Assembly (NCBI GenBank): GCA_025451785.1
Contig: JANWJV010000072.1
Location: 1 to 54,859, forward strand
Length of the DNA stretch: 54,859 bases
Reading direction: 5' to 3'
From: Bacteroidia bacterium
GTDB taxonomy: Bacteria; Bacteroidota; Bacteroidia; JANWJV01
Positions 26,386 to 40,137 of the stretch are shown here, piece after piece. The first letter of the stretch is position 1; every line of letters starts with the position of its first letter. Under the pieces are notes generated by a model, which did not search any database, had not been told where the DNA came from, and saw only the letters and a list, made by a program, of their open reading frames with translations. The translations under genes were made by a program, and so were the position numbers.

Positions 26386-27291
26386 ATGCTGCTTACCGAA
26401 ACAATGGAGCCCATGGCGAAAGCCGGGCAAAAGAACATCCCAGTAGCCGGGAAGATCAACACCCGGAAGATCAAGGAAACAGTACTTAACCTGGTATCCC
26501 TGCTCTGGCAGGACCTCATCAATTTTTTGCATTTCCGGGGCAAGCGCTGCAAGGGCATCACAGCTTCCCTTGCCGGCGAACTAAGGAATGCCGGGATCAT
26601 CAGTGTCTCGAATTTTCTTGACAGGGAACAGTGTGATGTACTCCGGATGAAGATCGAAGGCTTCGCGGGAATGCATCCTTATACCCAACAGCTCCCCGGC
26701 GGAACCTTTGTCAACCACCGGAACCAGAACAACCCACAAGGCCCCGATCACGGTATGGTCGATGTGTTTGACATTGACCTGTCGATCCCCGAAATAGCTT
26801 TTATCGACGATTCATCGGTGCGAAGGATACTGGAAGCAAGCACAGGCCAGGAGGTCCGCCCCTACCGGAGGAGCGCTTATGTGAACAAGGGCGTGCTGAA
26901 CACGCGTGGCTTCCATATAGACAATGCCCAACCGGTGATCTACAAGGCCTTCATTTACCTGAACGATGTTACCGACGAAAGTTCGGGGCCGTATTCATTG
27001 GTGAGCGGCTCGCAGCGTTTTTCACCTGCGGTCTATTTCAACCTTACACGGAACCTTTTCCTCTCCTGCTATACCAGCACTGACATGCCTGTGTACAACA
27101 AGAAGAAAGTGATCACTGCCCTGGGCAAGGCAGGAACCCTGGTATTGTCCAACCAAAACGCTATCCACCGCGGACTTCCGCAACAGGAAGGTAAGACGAG
27201 GGTAGCGCTCGTGTTCAGCTACCTGGTCGTATCGAAGCTTAGCTATTTGCATGGAACGATCAGGAAGACTCTCGAAAGGAAAAAGGCATGA
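26386..27291 (+). CDS. Phytanoyl-CoA dioxygenase-like Fe(II)/2-oxoglutarate oxygenase
   Basis: 301 residues, cytoplasmic. The predicted iron triad is visible in order: His177 and Asp179 (GFHIDNAQ) and distal His261 (NAIHRG); Arg272 (KTRVAL) is placed to bind 2-oxoglutarate. YVNKG and IYLNDVTDESSGPYSLVSGS are typical PhyH-family stretches. The first ~70 residues are basic and not conserved; an internal ATG at 26404 is an alternative start. The substrate cannot be told. The stop overlaps the start of the membrane glycosyltransferase-like gene (ATGA), suggesting coupled action, perhaps hydroxylation of a lipid or sugar-linked substrate. Confidence 0.78.
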   Translation: MLLTETMEPMAKAGQKNIPVAGKINTRKIKETVLNLVSLLWQDLINFLHFRGKRCKGITASLAGELRNAGIISVSNFLDREQCDVLRMKIEGFAGMHPYTQQLPGGTFVNHRNQNNPQGPDHGMVDVFDIDLSIPEIAFIDDSSVRRILEASTGQEVRPYRRSAYVNKGVLNTRGFHIDNAQPVIYKAFIYLNDVTDESSGPYSLVSGSQRFSPAVYFNLTRNLFLSCYTSTDMPVYNKKKVITALGKAGTLVLSNQNAIHRGLPQQEGKTRVALVFSYLVVSKLSYLHGTIRKTLERKKA

Positions 27292-28664
27292 ATATCTCCT
27301 CCCTTTTAACGCCGCGAGTGCTATTTTTCTCCGGGTTCATCGTGCACCTTGCTTATTCCTGCATTGTATTGTTCACACCGGGTTCGATGTTGTACGGAGG
27401 CGCGGAACCTGATACCGGTCAGCTAACCGATTTGCTTTCGCGCTACACCGATAACTCGAGAGAATACATTGAGCCTGCTGACAATTTTCTGAGGAACGGT
27501 GTATTCGGCTACGGAAGCCAGCCCGACTACCGGAGAACGATCGGCTATCCGGCGATCATCGCCTTCTTCAAGATACTCTCCGGCAGCTATTGGTACTCTG
27601 CGCTGGTATTATTTCAGTGCTTTCTTGGAGCGCTCATCTATCCTATATCAGTTTTTTTTGGCAAGCTCCACATCAAACGATCGCCCTGGCTGCTCCTGGT
27701 TGGCGTACTGTTCCTGATGTTATCAGGCACGGGGTTCACGGCAGCTCCCTGTGTGATGAGCGACCTGCCATTCACCGCCATTTTTTTAAGCGGGCTGTAT
27801 TTCGCTATTAAAGGGGTCTTGAAAAAAAGATGGGACTATCATCTGGTCTCTGTATTCCTTATCACTTGCAGCGGACTTATACGCCCCACCCTGATGCTTT
27901 ACGCGCCTGTACATGCCTTAGTTCTCCTTGCATTTGCTATGAAACATTCAGACCACTTATCCCGAAGAATGAAATGGCAAGTGATCGGTAGCAGCCTCCT
28001 GCTGGTGATCGGGTGCAACAGCTCTTCGTTTCGAACCTATCATGCATATGGGACCTTCAGTCCCTCCGAGATACTATCGCTGAACATGTTCGATCACACT
28101 GTGAAGAATATCCTTGACGACCATAATCTTCACGGCCTGTACTCCGCTTATAGCGACACCGCGGAACACGCTGATAATTTTATTGACAGAAGCAATATCT
28201 ACCAGTGCTATTTTCTTAAGACTGTAAACGATTACCCTCTTGAAGCTGTACGCTATTGGACGGAATGCGCGGCCAATCATTTGCTCACACCACACTGGAT
28301 GAATATCGGGCAAGTATTCGGATACTATAAAAGGGAAGAACCCTCACAAGATCTTAGAGAATCGGTGCTGATGAAGTATATTTTTTATTCGTTCTCGGTC
28401 TTCAATCTCCTATTCATCGTGATCCCTTTCTCACTGGCATTACTTGAGATGCTTCGGGGTAAAGACCGAATGATCGCCCTGGCGCTGATCTGCTACTGCA
28501 CCATGTTCATAGGACCCACTTTGCTGGCGGGTGGCTCGGGAAGGTTCCGCATGCCAATAGAGGCCTTCATGATATTTCCGGCTTTGCTTTGGATCAGCGA
28601 CCGTGTGAGCGTTCTTAAACTAAAAAAGGACCACCGATGGTGGCCCTTTTCTTTTATTGAATAG
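27288..28664 (+). CDS. Polytopic membrane protein, GT-C (ArnT/GT39-like) glycosyltransferase candidate
   Basis: 458 residues with about ten membrane segments. The first external loop has an acidic-rich stretch leading to NFLRNGVFGYGSQPDYRRTI and GYPAIIAFFKI; that layout (acidic residue, then R-T-x-G-Y-P) is typical of GT-C transferases using polyprenyl-phosphate sugars. It is therefore likely to move a sugar on the outer face of the inner membrane, on an unknown acceptor. No further catalytic motif is certain. Coupled by ATGA to the dioxygenase gene. Its last residues (DHRWWPFSFIE) are encoded by a hairpin that serves as the rpoC terminator on the other strand. Confidence 0.65.
   Translation: MNISSLLTPRVLFFSGFIVHLAYSCIVLFTPGSMLYGGAEPDTGQLTDLLSRYTDNSREYIEPADNFLRNGVFGYGSQPDYRRTIGYPAIIAFFKILSGSYWYSALVLFQCFLGALIYPISVFFGKLHIKRSPWLLLVGVLFLMLSGTGFTAAPCVMSDLPFTAIFLSGLYFAIKGVLKKRWDYHLVSVFLITCSGLIRPTLMLYAPVHALVLLAFAMKHSDHLSRRMKWQVIGSSLLLVIGCNSSSFRTYHAYGTFSPSEILSLNMFDHTVKNILDDHNLHGLYSAYSDTAEHADNFIDRSNIYQCYFLKTVNDYPLEAVRYWTECAANHLLTPHWMNIGQVFGYYKREEPSQDLRESVLMKYIFYSFSVFNLLFIVIPFSLALLEMLRGKDRMIALALICYCTMFIGPTLLAGGSGRFRMPIEAFMIFPALLWISDRVSVLKLKKDHRWWPFSFIE
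28622..28650 (-). terminator. Terminator of the rpoB-rpoC transcript, inside the convergent gene
   Basis: On the minus strand AAAAGGGCCACC pairs with GGTGGTCCTTTT (12 pairs, one G-U) around a three-base loop, followed by six Ts. On the plus strand the G-U becomes an A-C mismatch, so it favours termination of the rpoC transcript. It lies 20 nt past the rpoC stop and within the last codons of the plus-strand gene ending at 28664. Confidence 0.8.
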
Positions 28665-28669
28665 ATGGC

Positions 28670-31600
28670 TTATGCCTCTTCTCCTACTTCTTCTTTCTTC
28701 GAAGCCATCAGCTTGTCGTACTCTTCTTGCGAACCTACGATCAGTTTCTCGTATTCCCTCAAGCCTGTTCCCGCGGGGATCAGGTGGCCTACGATCACGT
28801 TCTCTTTCAGTCCGCTCAGGTCGTCGATCTTTCCGCCTACCGCAGCCTCGTTGAGCACCTTGGTGGTTTCCTGGAAGGAAGCCGCGCTCATAAAGCTGTT
28901 GGTTTGCAGTGAAGCGCGGGTAATACCCTGGAGCACCTGGCTGGATGTGGCAGGAACAGCGTCCCTGGCCTCTGTCTGCTTCATGTCCTTACGCTTGAGC
29001 AGAGAATTTTCATCCCTGAGCTTGCGCGCGCTTACGATCTGGCCCGGCTTGAACATAGTGGAATCACCGGGCTCGATGATCACCTTCTTCGCGTACAGGT
29101 TGTCGTTCTCTTCCATGAAGTCGGCTTTGTTAACCAGCTGCTTCTCGAGGAAAAGAGTATCGCCCGGATCGTCGATGTCTACTTTACGCATCATCTGACG
29201 AACGATCACTTCAAAGTGTTTGTCGTTGATCTTCACACCCTGCAAACGGTATACTTCCTGTACTTCGTTCACCAGGTATTCCTGAACAGCGGTAGGGCCT
29301 TTGATGGCGAGGATGTCGGAAGGTGTGATAGCACCGTCAGACAAAGGTTCACCGGCCTTGATGAAGTCGTTCTCCTGTACGAGGATGTGCTTTGAAAGTT
29401 GTACCAGGTAACGCTTCTGTTCTCCGCTCTTCGATTCCACGATCACCTCGCGGTTACCGCGTTTGATCTTACCGAAAGTAACGATACCGTCGATGTCGGA
29501 AACCACGGCGGGGTTGCTGGGGTTACGTGCTTCGAACAGTTCGGTCACCCTGGGGAGACCACCCGTGATATCGCCTGACTTGCCGGTGGTCCTGGGGATC
29601 TTCACCAGGATCTGGCCCGCCTCGATCTTCGCGTTCTCGTTCACAATAACGTGAGCGCCTACGGGGATGTTATAGGTTTTGAGGACCTCCTTGTTCACCA
29701 CGATCTTGATCGCGGGGTTCTTGGTCTTGTCCCTTGTATCAACGATCACCTTTTCCTTGAAGCCCGTTTGTTCGTCAGACTCTTCACGGTAGGTAACGCC
29801 TTCTTCGATGTTCTCGAACTCGATCTTACCGGCAAATTCCGATACGATCACCGCGTTGTAGGGATCCCAGTCGCAGATCAGCTCGCCTTTCTTCACCTTC
29901 GAACCGCTCTTCACATACAGCTGCGAGCCATAAGGCACGTTGCCGGTGGTAAGGGTAAGGCGTGTATTGGCGTCGATGATCCTCATTTCGCCGGAACGGC
30001 CGATCACAACGTTCACTTTTTCACCGTCGGGGTTCTTACGTCCTACGGTCTTCACTTCGTCGATCTCCACGATACCATCGTACTTGGCTTCCAGTTTGGA
30101 AGAAGCAGCGATGTTTGACGCTGTACCACCCACGTGGAAGGTACGGAGCGTAAGCTGTGTACCAGGTTCACCGATCGACTGCGCCGCGATAACACCTACC
30201 GCTTCGCCTTTCTGCACCATGCGTCCGGTGGCCAGGTTACGGCCATAGCACTTGGCACAAACACCGATCTTGCTTTCGCAAGTGAGCACCGAGCGGATCT
30301 CCACGATCTCAATGGGAGACTCGGAGATCTTGTTCGCGTGTTCTTCAGTGATCTCTTCACCCGCTTTGATGATAAGCTCAAGGGTGAGGGGATGGTAAAT
30401 ATCATGCACCGATGTACGGCCAAGGATACGGTCGTACAGCGATTCCACGATCTCTTCGTTCTTCTTAAGGGCGCCTGCCATAAGGCCGCGGAGCGTACCG
30501 CAGTCTTCCACCGTAATGATCACGTCCTGTGCTACGTCAACAAGACGGCGGGTGAGGTAGCCAGCGTCAGCCGTTTTAAGAGCTGTATCCGCAAGACCTT
30601 TACGCGCACCGTGCGTAGAGATAAAGTACTCAAGGATCGAAAGGCCTTCCTTAAAGTTAGAGATAACCGGGTTCTCAATGATCTCGCCGCCGGTAGATCC
30701 TGACTTCTGGGGTTTCGCCATAAGTCCCCTCATACCGCTCAGCTGACGGATCTGTTCTTTCGAACCCCTCGCGCCTGAGTCAAGCATCATGTACACAGGG
30801 TTAAAGCCCTGACGGTCGTTGGTCAATTGGTCCAATACCTTTTTGGTGATACGTGAGTTGGTATGTGTCCAGATGTCGATGATCTGGTTATAACGTTCGT
30901 TGTTGGTGATGAAGCCCATGTTATAGTTGGCCACCACTTCTTCGATCTGCTCGTGCGCGTCTTCGATCATCTTCTCCTTGTCATCCGGAACGATCACATC
31001 GCCGAGGTTAAAGGAAAGACCACCGCGGAACGCAGCAGAGTATCCGAGGTTCTTGATGTCGTCCAGGAACTTGGCGGTCTTCGCCATGCCGGTCTCCTTC
31101 ATGATGTCGCCGATGATGTCACGCAGCGATTTCTTGGTAAGGAGCTCGTTGATGTATCCCACTTCCTGGGGAACCACCTGGTTGAACATGATCCTGCCCA
31201 CAGTAGTATCGATCACCCTGGTGAAGAACTTGCCGCCTTCTTTTACGTTGGTCAGCCTTACTTTCACCCAGGCGTGCAGGTCCACCTTCTTCTCGTTATG
31301 AGCGATGATGGCTTCCTCAGGAGAATAGAACTTGAGGCCTTCGCCTTTTATAGGATGTCCTTTTTCGCTCTTGCGGCCTTTGGTCATGTAATACAGACCG
31401 AGTACCATGTCCTGTGAAGGAACGGTAATAGGCGCGCCGTTGGCGGGGTTCAAAATGTTGTGAGAAGCCAGCATCAGCATCTGCGCTTCCAGGATAGCGG
31501 CGTTGCCAAGGGGCACGTGCACTGCCATCTGGTCACCGTCAAAGTCGGCGTTGAAAGCCGTACAGGTGAGCGGGTGCAGTTGTATCGCTTTGCCCTCGAT

Positions 31601-32965
31601 CAGCTTGGGCTGGAAGGCCTGGATACCGAGACGGTGAAGTGTAGGAGCACGGTTCAGCAGAACCGGGTGACCCTTAAGTACGTTCTCAAGGATATCCCAA
31701 ACGATGGGCTCTTTTTTATCTACAATTTTCTTGGCCGACTTCACGGTCTTCACAATACCCCTTTCGATCATCTTACGGATGATGAAAGGCTTGAAGAGCT
31801 CTGCCGCCATTTCTTTGGGAAGGCCGCATTCGTGGAGCTTCAGCTCAGGACCTACAACAATTACGGAACGCGCCGAGTAGTCAACACGTTTACCGAGCAG
31901 GTTCTGACGGAAACGACCTTGCTTGCCCTTGAGCGAGTCGGACAGCGACTTGAGGGCGCGGTTCGATTCGGTTTTCACCGCATTGGCCTTCCTTGAGTTA
32001 TCGAAGAGGGAGTCAACCGCTTCCTGCAGCATCCTCTTTTCGTTACGGAGGATCACATCAGGAGCTTTGATCTCGATCAGTCGCTTCAAACGGTTGTTAC
32101 GAATGATCACCCTGCGGTAAAGATCGTTCAAGTCGGAAGTAGCAAAACGTCCTCCGTCCAGCGGCACAAGAGGCCTCAGCTCGGGGGGGATCACGGGAAC
32201 CACTTTCACGATCATCCATTCGGGGTTGTTCTGCACATGCTTGTTGGCATAGCGGAACGCTTCCACCACCTGGAGACGCTTGAGGGCTTCATTCTTACGT
32301 TGCTGCGAAGTTTCAGTATTTGCTTTGTGGCGCAGGGCGAACGAAAGTTCGTCGAGCTTCACGCGGCTGAGCAGGGCATACAATGCCTCGGCGCCCATCT
32401 TCGCGATGAACTTGTTAGGGTCCGCATCATCAAGGTATTGGTTGTCCTTGGGAAGGGTCTCGAGCAGGTTCAGGTATTCTTCTTCTGAAAGGAAGTCGAG
32501 GTAGTTAACACCATCGGCCGCTTTCACACCAGGATTGATCACCACATAACGCTCGTAATAAATGATCATGTCGAGCTTCTTGGTGGGAAGTCCAAGCAGA
32601 TAACCGATCTTGTTAGGCAGTGAACGGAAGTACCAGATGTGCGCTACAGGCACCACGAGGCTGATATGCCCCATGCGCTCACGACGCACTTTCTTTTCGG
32701 TCACTTCCACGCCGCAGCGGTCACAAACGATCCCTTTGTAACGGATCCTTTTGTACTTGCCGCAATGACATTCCCAGTCCTTTACGGGACCGAAGATCCT
32801 TTCGCAGAACAAACCATCGCGCTCAGGTTTATAGGTCCTGTAGTTGATGGTCTCGGGCTTCAGTACCTCGCCGCTGGAACGCTCCAGGATGGCTTCAGGG
32901 GAAGCAAGACTGATCGTGATCTTTGAAAAGTTGCTTTTTTGTTTTATATCTCTTCTGTAGGCCAT
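28670..32965 (-). CDS. rpoC: RNA polymerase beta' subunit
   Basis: 1431 residues, normal for the phylum. The N-terminal zinc-binding region reads [20 protein letters not shown] (four cysteines). The catalytic loop NADFDGDQM begins at residue 472, with the Mg-binding aspartates at 474, 476 and 478. The second zinc site (DCGTLRG ... [13 protein letters not shown]) and the trigger-loop region ([18 protein letters not shown]) are intact. Last gene of the ribosomal-protein/polymerase operon; the 39-nt gap after rpoB has no terminator. Confidence 0.98.
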   Translation of the reverse strand: MAYRRDIKQKSNFSKITISLASPEAILERSSGEVLKPETINYRTYKPERDGLFCERIFGPVKDWECHCGKYKRIRYKGIVCDRCGVEVTEKKVRRERMGHISLVVPVAHIWYFRSLPNKIGYLLGLPTKKLDMIIYYERYVVINPGVKAADGVNYLDFLSEEEYLNLLETLPKDNQYLDDADPNKFIAKMGAEALYALLSRVKLDELSFALRHKANTETSQQRKNEALKRLQVVEAFRYANKHVQNNPEWMIVKVVPVIPPELRPLVPLDGGRFATSDLNDLYRRVIIRNNRLKRLIEIKAPDVILRNEKRMLQEAVDSLFDNSRKANAVKTESNRALKSLSDSLKGKQGRFRQNLLGKRVDYSARSVIVVGPELKLHECGLPKEMAAELFKPFIIRKMIERGIVKTVKSAKKIVDKKEPIVWDILENVLKGHPVLLNRAPTLHRLGIQAFQPKLIEGKAIQLHPLTCTAFNADFDGDQMAVHVPLGNAAILEAQMLMLASHNILNPANGAPITVPSQDMVLGLYYMTKGRKSEKGHPIKGEGLKFYSPEEAIIAHNEKKVDLHAWVKVRLTNVKEGGKFFTRVIDTTVGRIMFNQVVPQEVGYINELLTKKSLRDIIGDIMKETGMAKTAKFLDDIKNLGYSAAFRGGLSFNLGDVIVPDDKEKMIEDAHEQIEEVVANYNMGFITNNERYNQIIDIWTHTNSRITKKVLDQLTNDRQGFNPVYMMLDSGARGSKEQIRQLSGMRGLMAKPQKSGSTGGEIIENPVISNFKEGLSILEYFISTHGARKGLADTALKTADAGYLTRRLVDVAQDVIITVEDCGTLRGLMAGALKKNEEIVESLYDRILGRTSVHDIYHPLTLELIIKAGEEITEEHANKISESPIEIVEIRSVLTCESKIGVCAKCYGRNLATGRMVQKGEAVGVIAAQSIGEPGTQLTLRTFHVGGTASNIAASSKLEAKYDGIVEIDEVKTVGRKNPDGEKVNVVIGRSGEMRIIDANTRLTLTTGNVPYGSQLYVKSGSKVKKGELICDWDPYNAVIVSEFAGKIEFENIEEGVTYREESDEQTGFKEKVIVDTRDKTKNPAIKIVVNKEVLKTYNIPVGAHVIVNENAKIEAGQILVKIPRTTGKSGDITGGLPRVTELFEARNPSNPAVVSDIDGIVTFGKIKRGNREVIVESKSGEQKRYLVQLSKHILVQENDFIKAGEPLSDGAITPSDILAIKGPTAVQEYLVNEVQEVYRLQGVKINDKHFEVIVRQMMRKVDIDDPGDTLFLEKQLVNKADFMEENDNLYAKKVIIEPGDSTMFKPGQIVSARKLRDENSLLKRKDMKQTEARDAVPATSSQVLQGITRASLQTNSFMSAASFQETTKVLNEAAVGGKIDDLSGLKENVIVGHLIPAGTGLREYEKLIVGSQEEYDKLMASKKEEVGEEA

Positions 32966-33004
32966 AGTCTTGTTTTAAAAAAATTTAAATCAACGAACCT
33001 CCAA

Positions 33005-36808
<3,804 letters not shown>

Positions 36809-36865
36809 GGCGCTGAATATTAAAGATTAGAAATACTGTAAAGACTCAAACAACAACAAAAGGGA

Positions 36866-36895
36866 TTAGACCTTCTCCAAAACGGAGAGGTCTAA
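36866..36895 (-). promoter_or_regulatory. Hairpin between rplL and rpoB, possible attenuator
   Basis: On the minus strand TTAGACCTCTCC and GGAGAAGGTCTAA form a 12-13 bp stem (one bulged T) around GTTTT, about 28 nt past the rplL stop and 58 nt before the rpoB start. A long T-run does not follow, so it is more likely an attenuator or processing site than a complete terminator. In E. coli a partial terminator and RNase III site occupy the equivalent position. Confidence 0.6.
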
Positions 36896-36923
36896 ACCTT
36901 ATTTCCGAAGAGCGGAAAGTTGA

Positions 36924-37301
36924 TTACTTAACCTCAACTTCTGCTCCGGCGTCAGTTAACTGCTTCTTAATAGACTCAGCTTCTTCTTTGGATACGCCTT
37001 CTTTCACGGGTTTCGGAGCGCCGTCAACGAGGTCTTTCGCTTCTTTCAGTCCGAGGCCGGTGATCTCTTTCACGATCTTCACAACGCCCAGTTTAGCCTG
37101 GCCGCCATTTTTGAGGATCACGTCGAAAGTGGTCTTAGCTGCTGCTTCAGCACCGCCTCCGCCTCCGCCACCTGCTGCAACTGCTACCGCAGCCGCTGCG
37201 GGCTCGATGCCGTAGTCGTCTTTAAGGATCTTAGCTAATTCGTTAACGTCTTTTACCGAGAGGTTAACCAATTGTTCTGCGAACGATTTTAAGTCTGCCA
37301 T
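36924..37301 (-). CDS. rplL: Ribosomal protein L7/L12
   Basis: 125 residues in standard layout: an N-terminal dimerisation helix ([19 protein letters not shown]), a flexible Ala/Gly hinge with a run of seven glycines, and the C-terminal domain ([23 protein letters not shown]). Forms the L10-L12 stalk that recruits translation factors. Downstream of rplJ by 50 nt. Confidence 0.98.
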   Translation of the reverse strand: MADLKSFAEQLVNLSVKDVNELAKILKDDYGIEPAAAAVAVAAGGGGGGGAEAAAKTTFDVILKNGGQAKLGVVKIVKEITGLGLKEAKDLVDGAPKPVKEGVSKEEAESIKKQLTDAGAEVEVK

Positions 37302-37351
37302 TGTATTTGGTTTTTGGATTAATTACTAGTTTGATTGTTTTTGTTTCTTTC

Positions 37352-37879
37352 TTATTCTTTTTTATCTGACAATGTTTTCACGATACCTGCCAGTTTTCCG
37401 CCGCCTGATTTGAGGGCAGAGATAACATTCTTAGCAGGCGACTGAAGCAGTCCGATCACATCTCCGATAAGCTCGTTCTTTGTTTTGAGCTTAGAGAGGA
37501 ACTCGAGCTGGGCATCGCCGATGTAGGAGGACTCCTCAACGAAAGCCGCCTTTAACAGGGGCCTGTCGTTCTTTTTGCGGAACTCCTTGATCACTCTGGC
37601 GGGCTCACTGCCGCTAAGGCAAAAAAGTATTGCCGTAGAGCCTTTGAGCGCCTTAGCGGCGATCTCCGTGAAATCCTTTCCTGTACTTCTTTCCATCGCT
37701 TTTTTGAGAAGCGAGTTCTTTACTACCTCCATGCTGATCTGCTTGTTGAAACACATCCTTCTCAGCGTGCTGGTCTTCTCCGAAGTAAGGTTAGAAATAT
37801 CGGTCAGATAGAAATTGGGGTTGCTGGCGAGTTTTTCTACCAGCGACTCAATGACCAATGTTTTTTCTTCTTTTTTCAT
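37352..37879 (-). CDS. rplJ: Ribosomal protein L10
   Basis: 175 residues. The N-terminal rRNA-binding part and the C-terminal helix that binds L12 dimers are recognisable (KEEKTLVIESLVEKLASNPN; LKSGGGKLAGIVKTLSDKKE). No long untranslated leader lies before it: only 44 nt separate it from rplA, so an L10 autoregulatory leader of the enterobacterial kind is not evident. Confidence 0.96.
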   Translation of the reverse strand: MKKEEKTLVIESLVEKLASNPNFYLTDISNLTSEKTSTLRRMCFNKQISMEVVKNSLLKKAMERSTGKDFTEIAAKALKGSTAILFCLSGSEPARVIKEFRKKNDRPLLKAAFVEESSYIGDAQLEFLSKLKTKNELIGDVIGLLQSPAKNVISALKSGGGKLAGIVKTLSDKKE

Positions 37880-37923
37880 GTCTGTTTCGAATTAACACCG
37901 CGGAAATATCGCGGAGAATAAAA

Positions 37924-38619
37924 TTACAGCCCCAAAGTCTTCGTATCTATCTGCACACTCGGGCTCATGGTGCTCGACATGTACACACTTCTCAGATAGT
38001 CACCCTTTGCGGAAGCAGGCTTTAACTTTATGATTGTTTGTAACAGTTCGTTGGCATTCTCGGCAATTTTGCCGGGCTCAAAGGAGACCTTTGCACAGGG
38101 CGAATGGATGTGCCCCTGCTTGTCAACTTTGAATTCAATTTTACCGCCCTTTGATTCGGATACGGCTTTGCCCACCTCCATAGTAACCGTTCCGGTCTTG
38201 GGGTTAGGCATCAGGCCGCGGGGACCCAGTACACGGCCCAGCGCGCCCACCTTACCCATTACGCTGGGCATGGTAATGATCACATCCACATCGGTCCAGC
38301 CGCCTTTGATCTTTTCGATGTACTCATCGAGACCAACGTGGTCGGCGCCAGCGGCTTTCGCCTCTGCTTCCTTATCAGGAGTAACGAGGGCAAGAATACG
38401 CATGGTCTTACCGGTGCCATGGGGAAGGGAAACAGTGCCCCTTACCATTTGATTGGCTTTGCGGGGGTCCACACCCAGGCGGATGCTCAGGTCAATAGAA
38501 GAGTCGAACTTGGTGTTCGATATCTCTTTCACGATCTTTGCGGCATCGCCGAGGCTATACGCCTTGGTCTGGTCGAATTTCGCCATTGCCGCTTTTCTTT
38601 TCTTAGATAGTTTTGCCAT
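37924..38619 (-). CDS. rplA: Ribosomal protein L1
   Basis: 231 residues. The family signatures are clear: [20 protein letters not shown] early and [18 protein letters not shown] in the second domain. L1 binds 23S rRNA at the L1 stalk and often represses its own mRNA. The 70-nt space from rplK is where such a repressor site could lie; no convincing structure was seen. Confidence 0.98.
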   Translation of the reverse strand: MAKLSKKRKAAMAKFDQTKAYSLGDAAKIVKEISNTKFDSSIDLSIRLGVDPRKANQMVRGTVSLPHGTGKTMRILALVTPDKEAEAKAAGADHVGLDEYIEKIKGGWTDVDVIITMPSVMGKVGALGRVLGPRGLMPNPKTGTVTMEVGKAVSESKGGKIEFKVDKQGHIHSPCAKVSFEPGKIAENANELLQTIIKLKPASAKGDYLRSVYMSSTMSPSVQIDTKTLGL

Positions 38620-38689
38620 TGTATATTAGTTGCGATGTTCAAGCGTCATGGTCATTGCTGCCACGACTCCATCTGTGTTCTTTCTTAAC

Positions 38690-39127
38690 TTAAAACGGTT
38701 TGGGGCCCTCCACAGTAATGCCCATGCTCCTGGCGGTACCTGCCACCATGCTCATAGCCGATTCAATGGTAAAGCAATTGAGGTCGGGCATTTTGTCCTC
38801 GGCGATCTTTTTGATCTGGTCCCACTTGATAGAACCTACCTTTTTCCTGTTCGATTCCGCCGAGCCCGCTTTGATCTTGGTAGCTTCCAGGATCTGAACG
38901 GCAACGGGAGGCCTCTTGAGGATGAACTCGAAGGACTTGTCCGTATAAACGGTAATGATGACCGGTAGCACTTTGCCTGCCTGGTCCTGTGTTCTTGCGT
39001 TGAACTGCTTGCAGAACTCCATGATGTTAACACCCTTCGCACCGAGTGCGGGGCCGATGGGGGGCGCGGGGTTAGCCGCTCCGCCTTTGATCTGCAACTT
39101 GATAACTGCTCCTATTTCTTTTGCCAT
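38690..39127 (-). CDS. rplK: Ribosomal protein L11
   Basis: 145 residues. N-terminal [20 protein letters not shown] and the C-terminal rRNA-binding domain ([20 protein letters not shown]) are standard. L11 lies at the GTPase-associated centre. Follows nusG by 51 nt in the secE-nusG-rplKAJL-rpoBC order. Confidence 0.98.
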   Translation of the reverse strand: MAKEIGAVIKLQIKGGAANPAPPIGPALGAKGVNIMEFCKQFNARTQDQAGKVLPVIITVYTDKSFEFILKRPPVAVQILEATKIKAGSAESNRKKVGSIKWDQIKKIAEDKMPDLNCFTIESAMSMVAGTARSMGITVEGPKPF

Positions 39128-39178
39128 GACTATAATTTTAACCCGGTATAACGGACTTAACGCCCTCCCGGGATATGA

Positions 39179-39742
39179 TTATTCTCTTTCTACTTCCATG
39201 TAGCCAAGCTCGAGCGGGGTCTTCCTGCCGAATATCTTGACCATTACTTTTAATTTCTTCTTCTCTTCGTTGATCTCCTCGATGGTTCCGGTGAAGGTGT
39301 TGAAAGGACCGTTTATCACTTTCACGCTTTCGCCCACCACGAAGGGGATGTTCACTTCTGCATCGCTCTCGGCCAGTTCATCCACTTTGCCAAGGATCCT
39401 GTTCACTTCCGACATCCTCAGGGGCACAGGCACTCCGCCTTTGTCGCCCAGGAAGCCGATCACCCCGGTGATGTTCTTTATCACGTGAGGGATCTCGCCG
39501 ATGAGGGCTGCCTCTACGAGGATATATCCGGGGAAGAAACTTCTTTCCTTGTTGACCTTCTTACCGTTGCGGATCTGAATGATCTTTTCGGTAGGGATCA
39601 ATACCTGCGATACATATTCCTTCATGCCGAGGCGATTGATCTCGGACTCGATGTATTGCTTCACCTTCTTCTCCTTGCCGCTGATGGCACGCACTACGTA
39701 CCACTTCTTCACCTGCTCGCTTTGTTTTGTCTGTTCTGCCAT
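39179..39742 (-). CDS. nusG: Transcription elongation/antitermination factor NusG
   Basis: 187 residues. The N-terminal NGN domain (KKWYVVRAISGKEKKVKQYI ... FFPGYILVEAAL) and the C-terminal KOW motif (VGESVKVINGPFNTFTGTIE) are both present. Binds RNA polymerase and couples it to ribosomes or Rho. Six nucleotides downstream of secE. Confidence 0.97.
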   Translation of the reverse strand: MAEQTKQSEQVKKWYVVRAISGKEKKVKQYIESEINRLGMKEYVSQVLIPTEKIIQIRNGKKVNKERSFFPGYILVEAALIGEIPHVIKNITGVIGFLGDKGGVPVPLRMSEVNRILGKVDELAESDAEVNIPFVVGESVKVINGPFNTFTGTIEEINEEKKKLKVMVKIFGRKTPLELGYMEVERE

Positions 39743-39748
39743 CTCTCG

Positions 39749-39940
39749 TTAGAATATCTGGTAAAACACTTCCATCAGCTTGTTGAAGGAGAAGTCCATC
39801 ACAAATACGATGAGGGCGATGATCATAGAAGCCACGAGCACAACGATAGCGCTGCCCTGGAGCTCGCTCCATGTAGGCCACGATACTTTATTGAAAAGCT
39901 CGTTGCTTGTTTCATCAATGTATTCCCTGAACTTACCCAT
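39749..39940 (-). CDS. secE: SecE subunit of the protein translocase
   Basis: 63 residues with one membrane segment (GSAIVVLVASMIIALIVFVM) and the conserved cytoplasmic amphipathic region (LFNKVSWPTWSEL) that contacts SecY. The length matches single-span SecE of this phylum. First protein gene after tRNA-Trp, 41 nt downstream of it. Confidence 0.93.
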   Translation of the reverse strand: MGKFREYIDETSNELFNKVSWPTWSELQGSAIVVLVASMIIALIVFVMDFSFNKLMEVFYQIF

Positions 39941-39981
39941 AGTACTGTACTGTTTCTAAACTATTTCCTGTTCTACTCTCG

Positions 39982-40052
39982 CACGGGTGGAGAGATTCGA
40001 ACTCCCATCAACGGTTTTGGAGACCGCTATTCTACCCTTGAACTACACCCGT
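39982..40052 (-). tRNA. trnW: tRNA-Trp (CCA)
   Basis: 71 nt. Acceptor stem ACGGGTG/CACCCGT is perfect; anticodon CCA at plus positions 40018-40020; T-arm loop TTCGAAT. No CCA is encoded at the 3' end, so CCA addition is enzymatic. Lies between tuf and secE. Confidence 0.95.
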
Positions 40053-40085
40053 TTTTTCCCGTCAGGTGAACTTTTTTAGGGCAGT

Positions 40086-40115
40086 AAAGGTACCCGCCTC
40101 GCAGCGGATACCTTT
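40086..40115 (-). terminator. Hairpin after tuf
   Basis: On the minus strand AAAGGTATCCGC and GCGGGTACCTTT pair for 12 positions (one G-U) around a six-base loop, 23 nt past the tuf stop. Only a short T-run is in the stem and none follows, so it may be a processing site or a weak terminator between tuf and tRNA-Trp. Confidence 0.5.
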
Positions 40116-40137
40116 AGCCATTGTCTCCTGAACTATG

